Shown: piece by piece, positions 1-5,460 of the stretch
Position numbering within the stretch: the first letter of the stretch is position 1
How the letters are laid out: each line of letters begins with the position of its first letter
NCBI GenBank assembly: GCA_002308775.1
Contig: DBVT01000130.1
Location: 1 to 9,041, forward strand
Source of the DNA: Mageeibacillus sp. UBA1257
GTDB taxonomy: Bacteria > Bacillota > Clostridia > UBA1212 > UBA1257
Direction of reading: 5' to 3'
Length of the DNA: 9,041 bases
Translations under genes and position numbers: made by a program
Notes under the pieces: model-generated
The model's input: the letters and a program-made list of their open reading frames with translations, nothing else
Databases searched by the model: none
What the model was told of the DNA's origin: nothing

Positions 1-1280
1 GCGGTACGAAGAGCTGCTTCCATAACGCCTCCCGTTGTGCCGAAGATGACCGCAGCGCCTGTGGATTCGCCGAGAGGCTGGTCAAAGTCGCTCTCGGGAA
101 GAGAAGCGAAGTCGATACCTGCTCTTTTGATCATCTTGGCGAGCTCTCTTGTAGAGATCGAAATGTCAACGTCGGGGTATCCTGCCGCGTTCTGATCGGC
201 TCTCTGGATCTCGAACTTTTTGGCTATGCAGGGCATTACAGAGACGCTGCATATGTTCTTTGGATCTATGCCGTTTTTCTCCGCCCAATATGTTTTGATC
301 GTCGCGCCGAACATCTGCTGGGGAGATTTGCAGGAAGATATGTTCTCGAGGAATTCGGGATAATTGTGCTCGCAGTATTTTACCCAACCGGGGGAGCACG
401 ACGTGATCAGAGGAAGCTTTCCGCCGTTCTGAACTCTTTCGATGAACTCATTTGCTTCTTCCATTATAGTAAGGTCAGCGCCGAAATCGGTGTCGAATAC
501 TTTGTCGAAGCCAAGCATGCGCAGAGCGGTGACCATTTTTCCTTCGACGTCTGTGCCTATCGGAAGGCCGAAGCATTCGCCGAGAGTCGCTCTGACTGAA
601 GGTGCAGTCTGGACTATTACAACTTTCTCCTTGTCATTGAGAGCGTCCCAGACAGGCTCCGTGGAATCGTGCTCTATGAGAGCGCCTGTCGGACATACGT
701 TGACGCACTGACCGCAGTTAACGCAGTTCGTTTCTGCGAGGTCTCTGTCGAAAGCAGTTGCGATATAAGAGTTGAAGCCTCTCATTGCAGGGCTGATAAC
801 AGCGATGCCCTGGAGCTCTTTACAAGCTGCGACGCAGCGGCGGCAGAGAATACATTTGTTGTTGTCGCGGATGAAACTCGGATTCGAATCGTCTATTTCG
901 AATTCGCGGCGGTAACCTGTGTATTTTGATTCTTCAACATTCATTTCGTTGCACAGTGCCTGGAATTCACAGTTTCCGCTCTTTGCGCACGAAAGACATT
1001 TTTTGTCGTGAACCGAAAGGAGAAGTTCGAGATTGTTCCTTCTCGCATTCTGGACCTTCGTAGAATTCGTCACGATGTTCATTCCTTCTTCGGCTTTGAT
1101 CATACATGAAGCGACCATCCTGCCGTTTGCTTCGACGAGACAGATCCTGCATGCGCCGATCTCATTGATGTCTTTGAGCCAGCAAAGAGTGGGGATCCTG
1201 ATCCCGACGCTCTTGCACGCCTGGAGGATAGTTAAGCCGTCTTCTACCTGATAGGGGATTCCGTTTATATTTACATTCAT
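1..1280 (-). CDS. hydA: [FeFe] hydrogenase catalytic subunit HydA of the NADH-linked HydABC complex (partial, C-terminus off the left edge)
   Basis: This subunit carries the H-cluster and makes or oxidises H2 in the cytoplasm. The 426 complete codons present show, in order: a 2Fe-2S ferredoxin domain (Cys33, 44, 47, 59); a His-Cys3 4Fe-4S site (His91, Cys95, 98, 104); a two-cluster ferredoxin domain (Cys143/146/149/153 and Cys186/189/192/196); and the hydrogenase domain. Within the last, TSCSPGW lies at 293-299, MPCIAKKFE at about 349-357, and GTTGGVMEAALRT just before the edge. The third H-cluster motif, with the last two cluster cysteines, lies outside; full family members are near 580 residues. 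The ATG at 1280 is chosen because AGGAGG sits 9 bases upstream and the reading gives the usual N-terminus. It is the last visible gene of hydC-hydB-hydA. Motif one reads Cys-Ser where CpI-type enzymes have Cys-Cys. Family assignment is very secure; that the complex is electron-bifurcating is inferred from the operon. Confidence 0.96.
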   Translation of the reverse strand, partial: MNVNINGIPYQVEDGLTILQACKSVGIRIPTLCWLKDINEIGACRICLVEANGRMVASCMIKAEEGMNIVTNSTKVQNARRNNLELLLSVHDKKCLSCAKSGNCEFQALCNEMNVEESKYTGYRREFEIDDSNPSFIRDNNKCILCRRCVAACKELQGIAVISPAMRGFNSYIATAFDRDLAETNCVNCGQCVNVCPTGALIEHDSTEPVWDALNDKEKVVIVQTAPSVRATLGECFGLPIGTDVEGKMVTALRMLGFDKVFDTDFGADLTIMEEANEFIERVQNGGKLPLITSCSPGWVKYCEHNYPEFLENISSCKSPQQMFGATIKTYWAEKNGIDPKNICSVSVMPCIAKKFEIQRADQNAAGYPDVDISISTRELAKMIKRAGIDFASLPESDFDQPLGESTGAAVIFGTTGGVMEAALRT

Positions 1281-1298
1281 TTTACCTTTCCTCCTTTA
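1281..1298 (-). promoter_or_regulatory. Ribosome-binding site of hydA joined to the hydB stop codon
   Basis: Reading leftward, the hydB stop TAA (1298-1296) is followed at once by AGGAGG (1295-1290), then 9 bases to the hydA ATG. This fixes the hydA start and suggests that ribosomes finishing hydB reinitiate on hydA. No terminator or promoter is visible in the 15-base gap. Confidence 0.85.
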
Positions 1299-3167
1299 CT
1301 GTTTGCTGACTGCGCCGAACTTGCAGTTCGTGATACAAGCGCCGCACTTGACGCACTTCTTAGTGTCGATGACCATTGAAGCGAGCTTGTGTCCGGGAGC
1401 GATGTAATCTGTTCTTGAGATCGCGTCGGCAGGACAGTTCTTTTCGCATCTTCCGCAACCGATACATTTTTCCTGATCGATCGAGTATGTGAGAAGATCC
1501 TTGCAAACGCCTGCGGGGCACTTCTTGTCGACGATATGAGCGATGTATTCGTCTTTGAAATATCTCAACGTCGAGAGAACAGGGTTAGGAGCCGTCTGGC
1601 CGAGGGCGCAGAGCGATGATCCCTGAACGTGGGCGGCGAGTTCCTGAAGCCTTTCGATGTCTTCAAGTTCTCCGTTGCCTTTTGTGATCCTGTCGAGGAT
1701 CTCCCACAGTCTCTTCATACCGATACGGCATGCAGTACACTTGCCGCACGATTCATCTATCGTGAATTCGAGGAAGAATTTCGCAATATCGACCATACAG
1801 GAATCCTCATCCATTATAATAAGTCCGCCGGAGCCGACTATCGAGCCGACAGCTTTCAGGCTGCTGTATTCGATAGGCGTGTCGATCAGGGATGCAGGGA
1901 TACATCCGCCGGAAGGACCTCCGACCTGAGCCGCTTTAAATTTCTTTCCGTTAGGTATGCCTCCGCCGATCTTTTCGACGACAGTTCTGAGAGTCGTTCC
2001 CATCGGGATCTCCGCGAGACCTGTGTGGTTGATCTTTCCGCCGAGAGCGAATACTTTTGTTCCGTGAGCGCCGTCCGGTCCGTACTGAGCGTACCATTCT
2101 CCGCCTTTGATAAGTATCTGAGGAATAACGGAATAAGTTTCAACGTTGTTCAGGAGAGTAGGCTTCTCAAAAAGTCCTTTGTTCGCAGGGAACGGAGGAC
2201 GAACTCTGGGTTCGCCGCGTTTTCCTTCGATGGAACGCATCAGAGCTGTTTCCTCACCGCAAACGAAAGCGCCTGCGCCGAGACGGAGTTCGATGTCGAA
2301 ATCAAAGCCCGAGCCCATGATGTTTTTACCGAGAAGACCGAGCTTGCGTGCCTGGTCGATCGCTATGTTCAAATGTTCGACAGCGATCGGGTATTCAGCT
2401 CTTACGTAGATGTAGCCCTGGTTTGCACCGATGACCCAGCCTGCTATAGTCATAGCTTCGAGCACTGAGTGCGGGTCGCCTTCGAGAACGGATCTGTTCA
2501 TGAACGCACCGGGGTCTCCTTCATCGGCGTTACAACACGCGTATTTCTGGTCGCCTTTTGCGTTCCTTGTAAAAGTCCATTTGAGGTAAGTGGGGAAGCC
2601 CGCGCCGCCTCTTCCTTTGAGTCCGGAGATCTCGAGTTCTTTGATGACTTCCTCGGGGGTCATGGATGTGAGGACTTTTGCAAGCGCCTGGTAACCGTCT
2701 CTTGCGATATACTGTTCTATATCGTCCGGAGCTATGACGCCGCAGTTTTTGAGTACGACTCTCTCCTGCGAGCTGTAGAAAGCTGTCTCGTCATATTTTT
2801 TGATCGATCCGTCCGGAGTTACGGTTTCATTATAGAGAAGTTCCTTTACGGGATTGCCTTCGACGATGTGCTCTTTGATTATCCTCGGGATGTTTTCGAA
2901 TTTAAGATTTGAATAGAAGCATCCGTCCGGCTGAGTGATCATGATCGGACCGAGTGCGCAAAGGCCGAAGCAGCCTGTTTTAATAACTGCGACTTTGTCC
3001 TGAAGACCGTAAAAAGCCACTTCCTCTTTGAGTTTTTCGTAAAGTTTGAGTGATCCGGAAGAAGTACATCCCGTACCTCCGCAGATGAGGATCTGCTTTT
3101 CGTAACCTGACATCTTGGCTTTGGTGATGTCGCGGATAGCGTTCAATTCACTGACTGTTTTTACCAT
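1296..3167 (-). CDS. hydB: NADH-linked [FeFe] hydrogenase subunit HydB (NuoF-like, FMN and iron-sulfur)
   Basis: HydB is the NAD(H)-reacting, FMN-binding subunit of the trimeric hydrogenase. The 623 residues contain four parts. First is a thioredoxin-like 2Fe-2S domain (Cys29, 34, 66, 70). Second is the NuoF core, with the glycine-rich flavin/NAD motif GRGGAGFPT at 185-193 and NADEGDPGAF at 213-222. Third is the NuoF 4Fe-4S site ESCGKCTACRIG with Cys474, 477, 480 and distant Cys520. Fourth is a C-terminal two-cluster ferredoxin domain (Cys568/571/574/578 and Cys605/608/611/615), with an extra Cys550/Cys555 pair before it. This extended layout is that of HydB from Thermotoga- and Clostridia-type enzymes rather than of complex I NuoF, which lacks the terminal ferredoxin domain. 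All expected cluster ligands are present and the length is normal. The start ATG at 3167 has GGAGG 7 bases upstream, overlapping the end of hydC. Whether it couples NADH with ferredoxin or uses NADH alone cannot be read from the sequence. Confidence 0.97.
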   Translation of the reverse strand: MVKTVSELNAIRDITKAKMSGYEKQILICGGTGCTSSGSLKLYEKLKEEVAFYGLQDKVAVIKTGCFGLCALGPIMITQPDGCFYSNLKFENIPRIIKEHIVEGNPVKELLYNETVTPDGSIKKYDETAFYSSQERVVLKNCGVIAPDDIEQYIARDGYQALAKVLTSMTPEEVIKELEISGLKGRGGAGFPTYLKWTFTRNAKGDQKYACCNADEGDPGAFMNRSVLEGDPHSVLEAMTIAGWVIGANQGYIYVRAEYPIAVEHLNIAIDQARKLGLLGKNIMGSGFDFDIELRLGAGAFVCGEETALMRSIEGKRGEPRVRPPFPANKGLFEKPTLLNNVETYSVIPQILIKGGEWYAQYGPDGAHGTKVFALGGKINHTGLAEIPMGTTLRTVVEKIGGGIPNGKKFKAAQVGGPSGGCIPASLIDTPIEYSSLKAVGSIVGSGGLIIMDEDSCMVDIAKFFLEFTIDESCGKCTACRIGMKRLWEILDRITKGNGELEDIERLQELAAHVQGSSLCALGQTAPNPVLSTLRYFKDEYIAHIVDKKCPAGVCKDLLTYSIDQEKCIGCGRCEKNCPADAISRTDYIAPGHKLASMVIDTKKCVKCGACITNCKFGAVSKQ

Positions 3168-3182
3168 ATCGCTACCTCCTTA
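3168..3182 (-). promoter_or_regulatory. Ribosome-binding site of hydB overlapping the hydC stop codon
   Basis: Reading leftward, TAAGGAGGT contains the hydC stop TAA (3182-3180) and is a nine-base match to the 3' end of 16S rRNA. Seven bases follow before the hydB ATG. The stop codon is itself part of the Shine-Dalgarno sequence, which points to translational coupling and balanced subunit supply. Confidence 0.85.
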
Positions 3183-3680
3183 CAGATCCTGATACTTTTT
3201 CAGAATGTCCGCAACGCTGTCAGTTGTCAGTTTGCCGTAGACCTCGTCGTTGATCTTCATGACAGGCGCAAGTCCGCAAGCACCGATGCAGCGGCACGCT
3301 TCAAGTGAAAACTTGCCGTCAGGTGTGCATTCGCCGCTCTTGATCCCGAGTTCTTCTGAAATTTTGTCAAAAATCTTGCCTGAGCCTTTAACATAGCAGG
3401 CTGTTCCGAGGCAGACTGAGATCTGAAATCTTCCTTTTGGCTGAAGTGCGAACTGAGCGTAAAATGTTGCGACTCCGTACACTTCGCTGAGAGATATTCC
3501 GAGACCTTCAGCGACCATAGTCTGGACCTCGATAGGCAGATAGCCGTAGATGCCTTGCGCAGCCTGTAAAACGGGCATTAAAGCGCCGGGCTGTTCCTTG
3601 TGCTCCTCGATAACTCTCTTTAATTGCCGCTCCTGTTCGGGCGTGCCTTTAAAGGGAATCGAGCAGATGCTGTTAGCCAT
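3180..3680 (-). CDS. hydC: NADH-linked [FeFe] hydrogenase subunit HydC (NuoE-like, 2Fe-2S)
   Basis: This is a thioredoxin-fold subunit with one 2Fe-2S cluster that passes electrons between HydB and HydA. At 166 residues it has the usual NuoE/HydC length. The N-terminal helical part is the NuoE type, with LQAAQGIYGYLP at about 38-49 and YGVATFYAQF at 68-77. The four cluster cysteines are Cys90 and Cys95 in CLGTACYVKG, and Cys131 and Cys135 in CRCIGACGLAPVM. The ATG at 3680 follows a GAGGAGG sequence on the minus strand, which supports this start. It is the first gene of the operon, with a consensus promoter about 50 bases upstream. The order HydC, HydB, HydA matches the known clostridial arrangement. 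A stand-alone NuoE of a formate dehydrogenase or complex I is the alternative, but the downstream HydA settles it. Confidence 0.96.
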   Translation of the reverse strand: MANSICSIPFKGTPEQERQLKRVIEEHKEQPGALMPVLQAAQGIYGYLPIEVQTMVAEGLGISLSEVYGVATFYAQFALQPKGRFQISVCLGTACYVKGSGKIFDKISEELGIKSGECTPDGKFSLEACRCIGACGLAPVMKINDEVYGKLTTDSVADILKKYQDL

Positions 3681-3728
3681 ATTATTATTCCTCCTCGAAT
3701 AAGAACATTAAGTTTTTACAAGATATTA

Positions 3729-3757
3729 ATTTTATCATTCAAGCATAAATGTGTCAA
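3729..3757 (-). promoter_or_regulatory. Sigma-A promoter of the hydCBA operon
   Basis: On the minus strand, a perfect TTGACA -35 box (3757-3752) is followed by a 17-base spacer and TAAAAT (3734-3729), one base from consensus. TG at the extended -10 position (TGA before TAAAAT) strengthens it. Transcription would start near 3722, giving a leader of about 42 bases that ends in the GAGGAGG site of hydC. This is a strong match to the housekeeping consensus, so high expression is plausible; no start-site data are available. Confidence 0.82.
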
Positions 3758-3854
3758 TGGTCCGTTTTGCAAAAAGCACGTTTTTTAAGCCACATTCACA
3801 CAAAATTAATAAGTGTTGAATTAATCAAAAAAATAGTTTTTTTACTCAAAATAC
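3758..3854. other. AT-rich spacer between two divergent promoters, with candidate operator repeats
   Basis: This stretch lies between the -35 boxes of hydC and the ADP-ribosylglycohydrolase gene and codes for nothing visible. It holds a perfect 10-base palindrome TTTTGCAAAA (3765-3774), just upstream of the hydC -35. It also holds an imperfect inverted pair TTCACAC (3795-3801) and GTGTTGAA (3813-3820), a TTGA-ATTAA-TCAA repeat (3816-3828 region), and an A7-TAG-T7 hairpin-like tract (3827-3843). The last sits where an UP element would lie for the rightward promoter. A redox regulator such as Rex would be a reasonable guess for a hydrogenase, but none of these repeats is a good match to the Rex consensus TTGTTAAnnnnTTAACAA. 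Confidence 0.4.
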
Positions 3855-3883
3855 TTGAACAATGAGGTGCTGCAACATATAAT
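3855..3883 (+). promoter_or_regulatory. Sigma-A promoter of the ADP-ribosylglycohydrolase gene
   Basis: TTGAAC (3855-3860), a 17-base spacer and a perfect TATAAT (3878-3883) form a strong housekeeping promoter. Transcription would start near 3890, leaving a short leader of about 24 bases that contains the CGGAGGT ribosome-binding site. AT tracts at 3827-3850 could act as an UP element. Confidence 0.8.
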
Positions 3884-3913
3884 TATAAAAAATTAACTTC
3901 CGGAGGTTACGAT

Positions 3914-5251
3914 ATGCTGAAAAATCACAGTTGGTACTGCTACTACAAAGCACTTGAAACGGAACTTATGCAATGTAAGGACGAAGGCAAGGACATGTCC
4001 GCTTTCGAGGACAAAATAAAAGAAGTCGGAATCGAGATGCCTTACACGACAGAAGAATACAAGAAGGTCTTTGAACTGATCGACGAGATGGAGAACGTTC
4101 CGGTCCCGTCAAACGCTCCTTACAACGAGCCGTCCGATCTTGAGAGCATACACGCTCTTCAGCTTCCGAGAACAGAACTGAAACCGTACGATAAAGAAAA
4201 ACTCAGGGACCGCATCTACGGCGCATGGATAGGCAGGGTCACAGGATGCCTTATAGGAAAACCTGTAGAAGGCTGGACGAGAGAGCCGATCGAAAAACTG
4301 GCAAAAGCCGGCAACAACTGGCCGATCAAAAGATATCTCTCTTGCAACAATCCGAGTCTTGCCGACGATCCGAGACTCTGTTACGAAAAACTGAAAAGAG
4401 AATGGTTCGTCGAGAATTTAAAAGGAGTATCTCCTACTGACGACGATACGAACTATACGACCCTTTATCTGACTGTTTTAGAGCGCTACGGAAGAGATTT
4501 TACGACTGACGATGTTGTCGAGGCTTGGCTTTCTATATTTAATATTTTTTGCGTTTGCACGGCTGAGCAGGCTGCTTTCAGAAATTTCGTCGGACACATC
4601 CTGCCGCCTGATTCCGCCTCCTACAGGAACCCGTACAGAGAGTGGATAGGAGCACAGATAAGAGGAGATATCTTCGGATACGTGAATCCCGGAGATCCTT
4701 ATCTCGCGGCCGATTACGCATTCAGAGACGCATGCTGCACCCATACGAGAAACGGAATATACGGCGAGATGTTCGTCGCGGCGATGATTGCCGAATCTGC
4801 TGTTTCAAACGACATGAAGCACATAATAGAGACAGGTCTTCGCGTAATACCTCAGACATCAAGACTCGTGAGAGATATTACCAAAGTCCTCAAATGGTAC
4901 GACGAGGGCAAGTCCTATGAATATGTCGTAGACAGGATCTACGAGCAGTATCCGGCGCCCGCTCTTCACAATATGGTCCATACGATCCCGAACGCTATGA
5001 TAGTCTGCGCCGCGCTTCTTTACGGCCACAACGACTATGCCGAAACTCTCGGCAAAGCTATAATGCCCGGAATGGACACGGACTGCAACGGAGCTACGGC
5101 CGGTTCGATCATCGGTATGGTTACCGGCGCCGCGAACATACCTTCTGATTTTACAACTCCGATAGACGGAAAACTGTTGACGGATATCGCAGGGAATCGC
5201 GAGGTAAAAATTTCAGACATGGCAGACAGAACGATGAGGATCATAAAATGA
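3914..5251 (+). CDS. ADP-ribosylglycohydrolase-family protein
   Basis: The protein belongs to the ARH/DraG fold family, two-Mg enzymes that remove ADP-ribose from proteins or small molecules. The 445 residues carry the family's three metal-site regions. GAWIGRVTGCLIGKPVEGW lies at 103-121, with Glu119 at the place of the ARH catalytic Glu. TDDDTNYT lies at 175-182. GMDTDCNGATAG lies at 386-397, with Asp388 and Asp390. The last motif has Cys391 where DraG and ARH3 have Thr. About 95 residues precede the usual start of the catalytic domain and form a charged, probably helical extension that I do not recognise. There is no signal peptide or membrane segment, so it is cytoplasmic. CGGAGGT, 7 bases before ATG 3914, supports the start. 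It is transcribed alone, divergently from hydCBA, and ends at a terminator. The natural substrate is unknown; protein de-ADP-ribosylation, nucleoside or sugar-nucleotide hydrolysis are all possible. Confidence 0.88.
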   Translation: MLKNHSWYCYYKALETELMQCKDEGKDMSAFEDKIKEVGIEMPYTTEEYKKVFELIDEMENVPVPSNAPYNEPSDLESIHALQLPRTELKPYDKEKLRDRIYGAWIGRVTGCLIGKPVEGWTREPIEKLAKAGNNWPIKRYLSCNNPSLADDPRLCYEKLKREWFVENLKGVSPTDDDTNYTTLYLTVLERYGRDFTTDDVVEAWLSIFNIFCVCTAEQAAFRNFVGHILPPDSASYRNPYREWIGAQIRGDIFGYVNPGDPYLAADYAFRDACCTHTRNGIYGEMFVAAMIAESAVSNDMKHIIETGLRVIPQTSRLVRDITKVLKWYDEGKSYEYVVDRIYEQYPAPALHNMVHTIPNAMIVCAALLYGHNDYAETLGKAIMPGMDTDCNGATAGSIIGMVTGAANIPSDFTTPIDGKLLTDIAGNREVKISDMADRTMRIIK

Positions 5252-5285
5252 TCATCTCATCCATCGATCGTAATTGATCATTCGC

Positions 5286-5322
5286 CGGGGCAGACTGTTA
5301 AAACGTCTGCTCCGTTTTTTTT
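5286..5322 (+). terminator. Intrinsic terminator after the ADP-ribosylglycohydrolase gene
   Basis: Arms CGGGGCAGAC (5286-5295) and GTCTGCTCCG (5305-5314) pair over 10 bp with one G-U pair around a 9-base loop, followed directly by eight T residues (5315-5322). It begins 35 bases after the stop codon and closes the single-gene transcript. There is no gene on the other strand that would use it. Confidence 0.92.
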
Positions 5323-5348
5323 GCTTTCAAACGTTGTGAAAAACAATA

Positions 5349-5377
5349 TTGCATTTGTCATTGCAAAGGTGTAAAAT
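5349..5377 (+). promoter_or_regulatory. Likely promoter of the permease gene, overlapped by an inverted repeat
   Basis: TTGCAT (5349-5354), a 17-base spacer and TAAAAT (5372-5377) resemble a sigma-A promoter, with a weaker -35 box than the two promoters near 3750-3880. The -35 and spacer contain the inverted repeat TTGCA (5349-5353) / TGCAA (5362-5366), and a CAATATTG palindrome (5344-5351) overlaps its left end. A repressor bound there would block RNA polymerase; this is inference from position only. The leader would be about 77 bases. Confidence 0.55.
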
Positions 5378-5386
5378 TCCCGATTC

Positions 5387-5411
5387 GTGCGGCAATAATA
5401 TTCGCGCGCAC
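5387..5411 (+). other. Possible leader hairpin upstream of the permease gene
   Basis: GTGCG-GC (5387-5393) can pair with GC (5404-5405) and CGCAC (5407-5411) around a 10-base AT-rich loop with one bulged G. It would form in the 5' leader of the permease mRNA, about 30 bases before its ribosome-binding site. It matches no riboswitch that I recognise and has no T-run, so it is not a terminator. Confidence 0.3.
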
Positions 5412-5460
5412 TAAATGAAGCGGAGACGGATCGATTGCAGAAAGGAGATGAACACACGTT

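Noticed and set aside
1629..2468. A 279-codon open frame on the plus strand inside hydB
   Set aside because: It is antisense to strongly conserved HydB motifs, its translation resembles no protein family, and it has no ribosome-binding site. It reflects the codon bias of hydB.
3776..3790. An intrinsic terminator formed by AAAAA and TTTTTT around GCACG in the intergenic region
   Set aside because: The stem is A-T only and lies between two divergent promoters, where no transcript needs ending.
3795..3828. A Rex operator controlling the hydrogenase
   Set aside because: The best alignment to TTGTTAAnnnnTTAACAA matches only about 9 of 14 defined bases with a poor right half. I keep it as an unspecific repeat only.
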